A stretch of DNA of 64,000 bases from CAWBOV01 sp963790525 (GTDB taxonomy: Bacteria; Actinomycetota; Actinomycetes; Mycobacteriales; Jatrophihabitantaceae). Positions 39,066 to 46,936 of this stretch are shown here, piece after piece. How positions within the stretch are numbered: the first letter of the stretch is position 1; each line of letters begins with the position of its first letter. The position numbers were made by a program, and so were the translations under genes. A model generated the notes under the pieces. The model made no database searches. It was not told the origin of the DNA and saw only the letters and a list, made by a program, of their open reading frames with translations. Location of the stretch: the NCBI GenBank assembly GCA_963790525.1, contig CAWBOV010000002.1:496001-560000 (forward strand). Reading direction: 5' to 3'.

Positions 39066-39488
39066 ATGCCCACCACCCTGACCAAGGTCGCCTACACCAC
39101 GTCCGCCACCGCCAAGGGCGGCCGCGCGGGACACGTGCGCAGCGAGGACGGCGTCATCGATCTCGATCTGGCGCAGCCGGGGACGTCGGACACGCCGCAC
39201 GCCAACCCGGAGACGCTGTTCGCGGCCGGGTACGCGGCCTGCTTCCAGGGGGCGCTGGCCAACCGGGCCGCGACCAAGGGCGTCGACACCGCCGACTCCA
39301 CCGTCACCGCGAAGGTCTCCTTCGGCGGCGCGAGCGACGGCGGCTTCGGCCTCGGTGTCGACCTCGAGGTGTCCATCCCCGGGATCGACCTGGCCCTCGC
39401 GCAGGAACTGGCCGACCTGGCCCACCAGTTCTGCCCCTACTCCAAGGCCACCCGCGACAACATCGTCGTGACCGTCACCGCGGTCTGA
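39066..39488 (+). CDS. ohr: Organic hydroperoxide resistance protein (Ohr/OsmC fold)
   Basis: A 140-aa Ohr-type thiol peroxidase: LTKVAYTTSATAKGGRAGHV at the start, first Cys in FAAGYAACFQGAL and second in HQFCPYSKATRDN. It reduces organic hydroperoxides with lipoyl or low-molecular-weight thiols. Ohr is usually regulated by OhrR; none is adjacent here. A strong hairpin follows. Confidence 0.93.
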   Translation: MPTTLTKVAYTTSATAKGGRAGHVRSEDGVIDLDLAQPGTSDTPHANPETLFAAGYAACFQGALANRAATKGVDTADSTVTAKVSFGGASDGGFGLGVDLEVSIPGIDLALAQELADLAHQFCPYSKATRDNIVVTVTAV

Positions 39489-39494
39489 CCTCCG

Positions 39495-39533
39495 GTTCCC
39501 TGCTCCCCTCCGCACCGGAGGGGGGCAGGGAAC
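39495..39533. terminator. Hairpin terminator after ohr
   Basis: 18-bp arms (gttccctgctcccctccg and cggaggggggcagggaac, one G-T pair) around a 3-nt loop, 6 bp after the ohr stop and ahead of the convergent acyl-CoA dehydrogenase gene. Confidence 0.8.
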
Positions 39534-39615
39534 GCCCATGTTCTGCGGCGCCCGACAGCGCGCAATGCGACCGGGCGCCACGGAGCAGCCGACCGCCTCC
39601 CGGGGCGGAGGGCGG

Positions 39616-40787
39616 CTAGCCGAGCTGGCCGCTGACGCTGCTGTGGCCCTTGATGAGGTTGCGGGCGATCGTGCGGCGCTGGATCTCGTCGGTGCCCTCG
39701 TAGATGCGCAGCAGCCGCAGCTCGCGGTACCACCGCTCGATCGGCAGCTCGCGGGTGTAGCCCATCCCGCCGTGGATCTGCATGACGCGGTCCACCACCT
39801 CGTTGGCCTTGATGCCGCCGTAGAGCTTGGCCATGGACTGGGCCTGCCGGGAGTCCAGCCCCGCGTCGACCTGCCAGGCCGCGCTGAGCACCAGCCAGCG
39901 CAGCGCCTCGATCTCGACCGCCGAGTCGGCGATCATCCACTGGATCGCCTGACGGTCGGCGATGGGCTTGCCGAACGTCGCGCCGGTTCTTGGCGTGCTC
40001 GATCGCCATCTCCAGCATCCGCTCGCACGCCCCGATCGCGTGCGCCGGCAGCATGTAGCGTCCGCGGCCGATCCACTTCATCGCCAGGGCGAACCCCTGC
40101 CCCTCCTCGCCGAGGATGTTCGCGGCCGGCACGCGCACCTCGTCGAAGATCAGCGCGGCCGGGCCCCACTCGCCCATCGTGTCGATCAGTTCGGACTTCC
40201 AGCCCATGTCCCGGTCGACGAGGAAGCAGGTGACGCCGCCGTCGGCGCCCTTGTCCGGGTCGGTGATCGCGAAGACCATGGCGAAGTCGGCGTCGTTGCC
40301 CCCGGTGATGAAGGTCTTCTCCCCGCGGATGATCCAGTCGTCACCGTCCCTGCGGGCCGACGTGGTGATCGCGCGGGCGTCGGAGCCGGCGCCGGGCTCG
40401 GTGATGGCGAAGCAGCGAGACGCGCTCGCCGGAGATCGTGGGCAGCAGGTAGCGCTCGCGCTGCTCGTCGTTGGCGTAGTAGAGGATGTTGTCGGCGTAC
40501 CCGCCGAAGCGGAACGGGACGAGCGAGCGCCCGAGCTCGGTCTCGACCAGCGCGCTCATCACCGCGCTGAGCCCCATGCCCCCGTACTCCTCGGGGGTCT
40601 GGATGCCCCAGAATCCGGATTCCTTGGCCTTGAGCTGCAGTGACCGCAGCTCGTCGCGGGTGAAGCCCACCTCGCCGCGCCGTTCCCGACGCAACACCTC
40701 ACGCTCCAGCGGCATGAGCTCGCGCCGGACGAAGGTCCGGACCCAGTCGCGTACCTGCAGTTCCTGTTCGTCGAGAGAGAAGTCCAT
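39616..40787 (-). pseudogene. Acyl-CoA dehydrogenase with two +1 frameshifts
   Basis: An acyl-CoA dehydrogenase spread over three frames: MDFSLDEQELQVRDWVRTFV, WGIQTPEEYGGMGLSAVM and LLPTISGERVS, then (after one extra C near 40413) CFAITEPGAGSD-type FAD block, KTFITGGNDADFAMVFAI and GFALAMKWIGRGRYMLPAHA, then (after one extra C near 39985) the C-terminal IQWMIADSAVEIEALRWLV, MQIHGGMGYTRELPIERWYR and YEGTDEIQRRTIARNLIKG. 1172 nt minus two gives 390 codons. All motifs are intact, so function in the cell is plausible. It oxidises acyl-CoA; chain specificity unknown. Confidence 0.85.
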
Positions 40788-40869
40788 GCCGGTGATTGTG
40801 CAACGCCGTGACGTCGGTTGCCGGTCAGCGGTGCGTCCCCGAGTGGCGCCGCGGGTGCATGATGGCGGC

Positions 40870-42240
40870 GTGGCCATCAGCGTGTTCGATCTGTTCTCCG
40901 TGGGCATCGGCCCATCGAGTTCGCACACGGTCGGGCCGATGCGGGCGGCGCGGACGTTCGCCGTCGGGCTGGACGAGGACGGCCTGCTGGACTCGGTGAC
41001 CCGCGTGCGCGCGGAGCTGTTCGGCTCGCTCGGGGCCACCGGACGCGGCCACGGCAGCGACCGGGCGGTGATCCTCGGCCTGGAGGGCGAGCAGCCCGAG
41101 ACCGTCGACACCGCCACTGTGGGCGAGCGGGTGGCCACGGTCCGCGAGCGCGGGCGGATCTGCCTGCTCGGACGCCACGACGCCGCGTTCGCCACCGACG
41201 ACCTCATCCTGCACCGGCGCGAGTCGCTGCCCTTCCACCCGAACGGGATGCGCTTCCGCGCGTTCGACTCCTCCGAGGAGCCCGTGCGCGAGCGGACGTA
41301 CTACTCGGTCGGCGGCGGGTTCGTCGTGGACGAGCACGCCAGCGGTGCCGACCGCATCAAGGCCGACGACACCGTCCAGCAGTATCCGTTCACGACCGCG
41401 GCGCGGCTGATCGAGCTCTGCCACGAGACGGGCCTGCCCGTCAGCGGGATCATGCTCGCCAACGAGACCGCGTGGCGCACCGAGGCGGAGATCCGCGCCG
41501 GGTTGCTCGGCATCTGGCAGGTCATGCAGGACTGCGTCAGCAACGGCTGCGCCGAGGAGGGGACTCTGCCGGGCGGGCTGAAGGTCCGGCGGCGGGCGCC
41601 CGAGTTGCACCACCGGTTGATGTCGGAGCCGTACTCGACCGACCCGCTGCGGGTCATGGACTGGGTCAACCTGTTCGCGCTCGCGGTCAACGAGGAGAAC
41701 GCCTCGGGCGGCCGCGTCGTCACGGCGCCCACCAACGGCGCCGCCGGGATCATTCCCGCGGTGCTGCACTACTACCAGAGCTTCGTCCCGGGTGCGTCCG
41801 ACGACGGCGTCGTCAGGTTCCTGCTCGCGGCCGGTGCGATCGGCCTGCTGTACAAGGAGAACGCGTCCATCTCGGGCGCAGAGGTCGGCTGCCAGGGCGA
41901 GGTCGGCTCGGCGTGTTCGATGGCCGCGGGAGCGCTGTGCGAGGTCATGGGCGGCACTCCCGATCAGGTCGAGAACGCCGCGGAGATCGGGATGGAACAC
42001 AACCTGGGGCTCACCTGCGATCCCATCGGCGGCCTCGTGCAGGTGCCGTGCATCGAGCGCAACGCCATGGGTGCGGTCAAGGCGATCAACGCGGCCCGGA
42101 TCGCATTGCGCGGGGACGGCCGCCACATCGTCAGCCTGGACAAGGTCATCAAGACCATGCGCGACACCGGCGCGGACATGAAGTCCAAGTACAAGGAGAC
42201 CTCGCGCGGCGGTCTGGCCGTCAACGTCATCGAGTGCTGA
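40870..42240 (+). CDS. sdaA: L-serine ammonia-lyase (iron-sulfur)
   Basis: A 456-aa single-chain L-serine dehydratase that makes pyruvate and ammonia. The beta domain has SVFDLFSVGIGPSSSHTVGP and GSLGATGRGHGSDRAV; the alpha domain has the Cys ligands for a 4Fe-4S cluster in SGAEVGCQGEVGSACSMAAG and GLTCDPIGGLVQVPCIERN, plus VVTAPTNGAAGIIPAVLHYY. The start is GTG at 40870, 82 bp from the divergent acyl-CoA dehydrogenase. Its stop is 12 bp before the first palindrome of the repeat array. Confidence 0.94.
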   Translation: MAISVFDLFSVGIGPSSSHTVGPMRAARTFAVGLDEDGLLDSVTRVRAELFGSLGATGRGHGSDRAVILGLEGEQPETVDTATVGERVATVRERGRICLLGRHDAAFATDDLILHRRESLPFHPNGMRFRAFDSSEEPVRERTYYSVGGGFVVDEHASGADRIKADDTVQQYPFTTAARLIELCHETGLPVSGIMLANETAWRTEAEIRAGLLGIWQVMQDCVSNGCAEEGTLPGGLKVRRRAPELHHRLMSEPYSTDPLRVMDWVNLFALAVNEENASGGRVVTAPTNGAAGIIPAVLHYYQSFVPGASDDGVVRFLLAAGAIGLLYKENASISGAEVGCQGEVGSACSMAAGALCEVMGGTPDQVENAAEIGMEHNLGLTCDPIGGLVQVPCIERNAMGAVKAINAARIALRGDGRHIVSLDKVIKTMRDTGADMKSKYKETSRGGLAVNVIEC

Positions 42241-42252
42241 GCGCCGCCGGGT

Positions 42253-42300
42253 CGTCATACCCAGGTACAGCTATGGCCGTCGTGGGCTATCACGGTCCAC
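42253..42300. repeat. Palindromic core 1
   Basis: The most diverged core: outer arm cgtcata against tatcacg (one mismatch) and a degraded central palindrome. Lies 12 bp after the sdaA stop. Confidence 0.8.
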
Positions 42301-42432
42301 GGGCACCAGCTGGATCCGCCGGCACCGAGCTCGATCCGCCGGCACCGAGCTCGATCCGCCGGCACCGAGCTCGATCCGCCAGCGCTCCGCCCGAACGCCG
42401 TGCGCGCGCCCCGATTCGCGCGCGGGTGTGAT

Positions 42433-42480
42433 CGTGATACCCAGGTTCGGCCATGACCGTCGTTGGTTATCACGGTCCAC
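42433..42480. repeat. Palindromic core 2
   Basis: Outer arms cgtgata and tatcacg are perfect complements; the centre reads cggccatgaccg, one change from the consensus cggtcatgaccg. Confidence 0.85.
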
Positions 42481-42614
42481 CGGCCGCGAGCTGGATCCGT
42501 GGGCGCCCGCGCCGATCCGCGCGAGCGCCCCACTCGATCCGCCCGCGCCCCACTCGATCCGGCAGCGCCCCGCTCGATCCGCGTGCGCCCACCTCGATCC
42601 TCGCGCGGTGTGAC

Positions 42615-42662
42615 CGTGATACCCAGGTGCGGTCATGACCGTCGTTGGTTATCACGGTCCAC
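42615..42662. repeat. Palindromic core 3
   Basis: Outer arms ccgtgata and tatcacgg match perfectly, with the 10-bp centre ggtcatgacc also a perfect palindrome. Confidence 0.88.
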
Positions 42663-42773
42663 GCGCACCAACTAGATCCGCCGGCACCGAGCTAGATCCG
42701 CCGGCACCGAGCTCGATCAGGCAGCACCCCGCTCGATCCGCATGCGCCCACCTCGACCCGCGCGCGGTGCGAC

Positions 42774-42821
42774 CGTGATACCCAGGTTCGGTCATGACCG
42801 TCGTTGGTTAGCACGGTCCAC
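42774..42821. repeat. Palindromic core 4
   Basis: Centre cggtcatgaccg intact; the right arm reads tagcacgg, one mismatch to the left arm ccgtgata. Confidence 0.85.
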
Positions 42822-42910
42822 CGGCTGCGAGCTGGATCCGCGCCCCCACTCGATCAGGCAGCACCCCGCTCGATCCGCGTGCGCCCACCTCGACCCGCGC
42901 GCGGTGCGAC

Positions 42911-42958
42911 GGTGATACCCAGGTTCGGTCATGACCGTCGTTCGTTATCACGGTCTAC
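42911..42958. repeat. Palindromic core 5
   Basis: Centre cggtcatgaccg intact; the left arm begins ggtgata where the others have cgtgata, against tatcacgg on the right. Confidence 0.85.
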
Positions 42959-43066
42959 GGGCACCAGCTGGATCCGCCGGCGCCGACCTCGATCCGGCAG
43001 CACCGCTCGATCGGCATCACCCCGCTCGATCCGCGTGCGCCCACCTCGACCAGCGTGCGGTGTGAC

Positions 43067-43114
43067 CGTGATGCCCAGGTTCGGTCATGACCGTGATTGG
43101 TTATCACGGTCCAT
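43067..43114. repeat. Palindromic core 6
   Basis: Centre cggtcatgaccg intact, left arm ccgtgatg, right arm tatcacgg. It is the last core; only a partial module (gatccaccggtcgctgg) follows. Confidence 0.85.
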
Positions 43115-43258
43115 CGGCCGCGAGCTGGATCCACCGGTCGCTGGTGGGCCGGGAATGCGACGTGGGCGCCGAACCTCCGCCGGAGCGGTGGCTCGACGCC
43201 CACGTCGGGTACGTCGTGCGCGGCGGCTGGTCTCCCGGCCGCCGCGACTGGCGCGGGA

Positions 43259-44869
43259 TCAGCCGATAGCGGCGCCCTCGGGCAGTTCCGCGGGCACCTC
43301 GTCCTTGGAGACGTTGATCAGGAACGCGGCCACCGCGACGGCCACCACGCCGAAGCAGGCTGCGGCCAGGAAGCCCATTCCGGAGGAGTGCGCGAGGACC
43401 TCGTGGAACGCGCGCACCGCCACGGCGTCCGCGCGAGCGGCAGCGGATGCAACGGTGCCACTGCTGGAGGAGGCCGAGAGCTCGCCGTAGTGCTGGAGCA
43501 CGGTCGGCTTGACGGTGCCCGCCTGCACCCCCTGTGCCAGGGTCGCCGCGTGCGACTTGCCGGAGCTCTTCGCAGCGGTGGCGGCGACGGTCGCCAGCAC
43601 CGAGAGGCCGATGGAGCCACCCACCTGCTGGCCGACGTTCAGCAGCGCCGAGGCCAGGCCGGCGTCGGTGTTGCGCACCTTGGTGACGGCGACCGTGGTC
43701 AGCGGCACGAAGATGAACGCCATACCCAGCGACAGGATGATCATGCCGGGCAGGATCTTGTTGAGGTAGCCCGAGTCGGCGCTGACGGTGGCCAGGAAGA
43801 ACAGCGACAGCGTCAACAGGATGGTGCCGGTGAGGATCAGGATCTTCGGCCCGGTCCGCGGCAGGATCTGGCTGACGATGCCCGACCCGACGATGATCAC
43901 GGCGCTGACCGGGACGAAGGCGAACCCGGCCTTCAGGGAGCTGTAGCCCATCTCGCCCTGCACGAAGAAGGTCAGGAAGTAGAACATCCCGAACATCCCG
44001 GCACCGACGATGAGCATCACCAGGTAGGCACCCGACCGGCTGCGGTTGCTGAAGATCCGCATCGGCATCATCGGGTCCTTGGCGCGGGACTCGAAGAGCA
44101 CGAACCCGACCAGCAGGACGACCGCGGCGCCGAGGCAGCCGATGGTGACGCCGTTGACCCAGCCGTCACGCGCCGCATGGATGAAGCCGTAGACCAACGA
44201 GACCATGCCGGCCACCGAGAGCACCGCGCCGATGACGTCGAAGCTGCCCCGCAGCCGCTCGCTGTTCGGGATGTAGAGGAACGCGCCGACGATCAGGGCG
44301 ATGCCGATGGGGACGTTCACGAACAGCACCCACCGCCAGTCCAGGTACTCGGTCAGCACGCCACCGAGCAGCAGGCCCAGCGCGGCACCGGCACCGGACA
44401 CCGCGGCGTACACGGCGAAGGCACGGTTGCGCTCCTTGCCCTCGGTGAACGAGTTGGTGATCAGCGACAGCGCGGTGGGCGAGGCGATGGCCCCGCCGAT
44501 GCCCTGGATGACGCGGCCGACCAGCAGCAGCTCGAAGGTGGGCGCGATGCCGCCGAGGAAGCTGCCCAGGGTGAACAGGGACAGGCCGACGATGAACATC
44601 TGGCGGCGGCCGAGGATGTCACCGGCCCGCCCGCCCAGGAGCAGCAGGCCACCGAAGGCGAGGGTGTAGGCGTTGATGGCCCACGTCATGTCGGTCTGGT
44701 TCTTGTCGAAGTACCGGGCCATGGACGGCAGCGCGATGTTGACGATCGTTCCGTCGAGAACGACCATCAGCTGCGCGCCGGCGATCAGCAGCAGGATCAG
44801 TGTCGGATGCGCGTGACGGCGCCCGGACGAATCCACTTCAGCCACTGTCGGCGAAGAGGTGGTAGTCAC
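43259..44869 (-). CDS. DHA2-family (14-TM) MFS drug exporter
   Basis: A 536-aa EmrB/QacA-type proton antiporter with about 14 hydrophobic segments. LMVVLDGTIVNIALPSMARYF is the TM1 signature, LLLGGRAGDILGRRQMFIVG is motif A, RVIQGIGGAIASPTALSLI is motif B and SGAGAALGLLLGGVLTEYLDWRW is motif C of exporters. It starts at GTG with an aaaggag ribosome site 6 bp upstream. The divergent TetR gene and two operator copies in the shared promoter indicate repression relieved by a drug ligand. Confidence 0.93.
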   Translation of the reverse strand: MTTTSSPTVAEVDSSGRRHAHPTLILLLIAGAQLMVVLDGTIVNIALPSMARYFDKNQTDMTWAINAYTLAFGGLLLLGGRAGDILGRRQMFIVGLSLFTLGSFLGGIAPTFELLLVGRVIQGIGGAIASPTALSLITNSFTEGKERNRAFAVYAAVSGAGAALGLLLGGVLTEYLDWRWVLFVNVPIGIALIVGAFLYIPNSERLRGSFDVIGAVLSVAGMVSLVYGFIHAARDGWVNGVTIGCLGAAVVLLVGFVLFESRAKDPMMPMRIFSNRSRSGAYLVMLIVGAGMFGMFYFLTFFVQGEMGYSSLKAGFAFVPVSAVIIVGSGIVSQILPRTGPKILILTGTILLTLSLFFLATVSADSGYLNKILPGMIILSLGMAFIFVPLTTVAVTKVRNTDAGLASALLNVGQQVGGSIGLSVLATVAATAAKSSGKSHAATLAQGVQAGTVKPTVLQHYGELSASSSSGTVASAAARADAVAVRAFHEVLAHSSGMGFLAAACFGVVAVAVAAFLINVSKDEVPAELPEGAAIG

Positions 44870-44894
44870 GAGGTGCTCCTTTGAGAGGTCTTTG

Positions 44895-44910
44895 GGAACG
44901 CTGTCGTTCC
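44895..44910. promoter_or_regulatory. TetR operator, copy 1
   Basis: ggaacg-ctgt-cgttcc, a perfect 6-bp-arm inverted repeat in the divergent MFS/TetR promoter, 26 bp from the MFS start. Confidence 0.75.
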
Positions 44911-44940
44911 TTATTCGCTACGCTAGACGGTAGGATGTAG

Positions 44941-44956
44941 GGAACGCAAACGTTCA
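44941..44956. promoter_or_regulatory. TetR operator, copy 2
   Basis: ggaacg-caaa-cgttca, the same repeat with one arm change, 30 bp after copy 1. The two copies bracket the likely promoters of both divergent genes. Confidence 0.75.
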
Positions 44957-45044
44957 CTAAAATTGGGTGGCCGCATCGCCAACGGAAGATGTACCAGCCA
45001 CCTACGACAGAACCGCTACCTACGACGACGGAGGATCGCATTCG

Positions 45045-45902
45045 ATGACGAGTGACGTGGCTGCCCTCGAACCGACGGCGGTCGTGCGCCGTCGCCGCGG
45101 TGCCGAACTCGAGGACGCCATCTGTCAGGCCGCCTTCGACGAGTTTACCGAGTACGGCTACACGAATTTCACCATCGAATCCGTGGCCGCCCGCGCGCAG
45201 ACGGGCAAGGCGAGCATCTACCGGCGCTGGCCCACGAAGGACGGCCTGCTGCTCGATGCCTTCTGTCGCGGAGTGCCGACGCCGGAGGGCTGCTTCATCG
45301 TCGCGGGCCTGGGCGACGACGTGTCGACCCGCGACGCCCTGCTGACGATCGTGCGCGTGATGAGGGAGGGGATGAACGGGCCCAAGGCCGTCGCCGTGCA
45401 CGCGATCGCCAGCGAGGCGGCCCGCGACGCCGAGTTCGCCAAGGCCGTCGATCGCGAGATCCTCGCACCGCGGCGGCAGGGGCTGGTGGACCTGTTCCGC
45501 CGCGGCATCGAGATCGGCGACGTCTGCGAGCAGGCGCCCGTCGAGTTCATCGCCGAGATCGTTCCGGCACTGCACATGATGCGGGCGATCTTCCGCCACG
45601 AGACACCCACGGACGAGGAGATCGTCGGCATCGTCGATCGCGTCGTCATGCCGCTGCTGTCGTGTCCCGGTGACCGCGCCGAGGAGCACGCCGGGCACCG
45701 GGCGGCTCGGCGCACGGCCGAGGGGAAGTCGGCACCCAGAACCGACCGTCAGCACCGACCGGACCGACGAAGACCGACCGACGTCAGAACCGACCGTCAG
45801 AACTGGCCGGCGAAGAGCAGCTGCGCCACGTGGGTGACCGTCGTCCGGCCCGCGCCGTACCCGCCGTGCCCGTTCAGCGAGTTCATCATCGCGAGGGTGT
45901 AG
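45045..45902 (+). CDS. TetR-family repressor with unusual C-terminal tail
   Basis: A TetR regulator starting MTSDVAALEPTAVVRRRRGAE. The HTH is FTEYGYTNFTIESVAARAQT with GKASIYRRWPTKDGLL. The ligand domain ends around residue 205 (DRVVMPLLSC). The frame then runs on for ~80 residues of Arg/Asp/Pro-rich sequence (RTDRQHRPDRRRP) encoded by a repeat and by the 3' end of the opposite gene, overlapping that gene by 106 bp. The tail is probably a run-on frame with no fold. Repressor of the divergent DHA2 exporter is the natural role. Confidence 0.88.
   Translation: MTSDVAALEPTAVVRRRRGAELEDAICQAAFDEFTEYGYTNFTIESVAARAQTGKASIYRRWPTKDGLLLDAFCRGVPTPEGCFIVAGLGDDVSTRDALLTIVRVMREGMNGPKAVAVHAIASEAARDAEFAKAVDREILAPRRQGLVDLFRRGIEIGDVCEQAPVEFIAEIVPALHMMRAIFRHETPTDEEIVGIVDRVVMPLLSCPGDRAEEHAGHRAARRTAEGKSAPRTDRQHRPDRRRPTDVRTDRQNWPAKSSCATWVTVVRPAPYPPCPFSEFIIARV
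45737..45800. repeat. Direct repeats covering the stop codon of the lipoprotein gene
   Basis: cagaaccgaccgtcag occurs identically at 45737-45752 and 45785-45800, with degenerate accgaccg units between. The second copy contains the stop of the minus-strand gene; on that strand the unit ttctgacggtcgg is re-copied past the stop. Confidence 0.8.
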
Positions 45903-46783
45903 CGCTGGCCCGGGCCGACGAAGCCCACCGAGTTGATCACCCAGCCGCCCTGCTCCAGGGACCATCCGTCCTTGTTGCCCGGGTGCGCCGCCGGACCCGC
46001 GCCCCACACCCCCCACTGCTGGTCCGGGGCGACGTGCTGCAGCTGGTCGACGATGTAGGCGCGGTCCGTCGCGTCGAGGCGGGTCAGCACGTAGGTGATC
46101 AGCCGGTCCAGATCGGCGGGCGTGCACTTCTGGAAACCCCAGTACGGGTAGAAGTTCGTGAAGCCCTTCTGCGGCTGCAGCGACGTCATCCCGTAGGCCG
46201 GGAACCGGTCGTTGTAGGTGAGGTGGTCGGCGCCGGCGTACCGGAACCACAGGGTGTCGGCGGCGTCGTCGTCGGAGGAGTGCAGCATCTTCTGGATCAG
46301 GGAACGGTCGTCGGCGGTGAGCCTGATCAGCCCCTGCCGCTCGCGCGTGAACAGGTCGACCGTCATCGCCAGCTTGATCGTCGAGGCGGTCCAGACCGGC
46401 GTCGTCGCGTAGGAGTTCCGCCACACAGCGCCCGTCTGCCGGTCCCGCAGGATGATCCCGACGGTTCCCGGCCGGGTCTTGAGGTAGGCCTGAACGGCAG
46501 CGATCCGGACCCGGAAGGCGCAGTCGAAGCCGGTGCTCCCGACGGCCGGGCAGGCGGGCGGCTGCGTCGTCGTGGGGACGGGGGTCGGGGGGCTGACGGT
46601 CGCCGCGCTCTGTGTCGCGCTGGCCGATCCGGGGGCCGTGCCCGCGCCCGAGGAGCCGTCCGCGGGCCTCGACCCGGCCGGCGCGGTGTTCGTCGCCGAC
46701 CCCGCGCAGGCCGTCAGTGCCAGGCCCAGGGCCAGGGGCAGGCAGAGCAGCGCCGGCAGCGCGCGCCGAGGTAACGATTTCAT
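45797..46783 (-). CDS. Beta-lactamase-fold serine hydrolase lipoprotein (LppW-like)
   Basis: About 328 aa from the ATG at 46783 (an ATG at 46801 would add six residues). The signal peptide ends in the lipobox LTAC, followed by a long Ser/Thr/Pro/Ala linker to residue ~80. The catalytic-type motifs of the class A beta-lactamase fold are STIK (S-x-x-K) in TASTIKLAM, SDDDAAD in the SDN place, and NKDGWS in the K-T-G place. The substitutions argue for a surface serine hydrolase related to mycobacterial LppW rather than a true penicillinase. Activity unproven. Confidence 0.8.
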   Translation of the reverse strand: MKSLPRRALPALLCLPLALGLALTACAGSATNTAPAGSRPADGSSGAGTAPGSASATQSAATVSPPTPVPTTTQPPACPAVGSTGFDCAFRVRIAAVQAYLKTRPGTVGIILRDRQTGAVWRNSYATTPVWTASTIKLAMTVDLFTRERQGLIRLTADDRSLIQKMLHSSDDDAADTLWFRYAGADHLTYNDRFPAYGMTSLQPQKGFTNFYPYWGFQKCTPADLDRLITYVLTRLDATDRAYIVDQLQHVAPDQQWGVWGAGPAAHPGNKDGWSLEQGGWVINSVGFVGPGQRYTLAMMNSLNGHGGYGAGRTTVTHVAQLLFAGQF

Positions 46784-46936
46784 CGCACGTGAGGGTGCCA
46801 TACATGTCGGTTCCGGTGCCGCCTACACCGCACTCACACAGGTTTGCGGCTAGTGTCGTGACCTGTCCGGGCGATAAGACACCGACATGTGCGTGACTTT
46901 CGGCGGGGAACTGATGTCGAAGGGAATCCAATAGTC

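Larger units (their letters stand above)
42253..43140. repeat. Composite repeat array: six palindromic cores separated by degenerate 20-bp modules
   Basis: A ~0.89-kb non-coding array between the stop of sdaA and the 3' end of a convergent MFS gene. Six ~48-bp cores are spaced 180, 182, 159, 137 and 156 bp apart. Between cores are runs of 20-bp modules of the form GATCCGnnnGCnCCnnnCTC, for example gatccgccggcaccgagctc three times in a row after core 1. Spacers 3-5 share a module order ending in gatccgc(a/g)tgcgcccacctc, then a shortened gac...gcggtg(c/t)gac just before the next core. Length differences are close to one module. Open frames here are only an effect of composition. Function unknown. 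Confidence 0.9.

Noticed and set aside
42255..42960. Several overlapping small reading frames inside the array
   Set aside because: Frames are open on both strands only because the 20-bp modules lack stop codons; no ribosome sites, and the products are repetitive Arg/Pro/Ser strings.
42253..43140. The repeat array as a CRISPR locus
   Set aside because: The conserved cores are long nested palindromes, the spacers are themselves repeats of variable length, and no cas genes are nearby.
43097..44884. A 595-aa plus-strand frame opposite the DHA2 exporter
   Set aside because: Its His/Asp/Glu/Arg-rich composition is the mirror of a membrane protein gene; the minus strand gives a perfect MFS protein.
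45797..46801. A classical class A beta-lactamase conferring resistance
   Set aside because: The SDN and KTG positions are altered (SDD, KDG) and a lipobox plus long linker fit the LppW-like surface group better.
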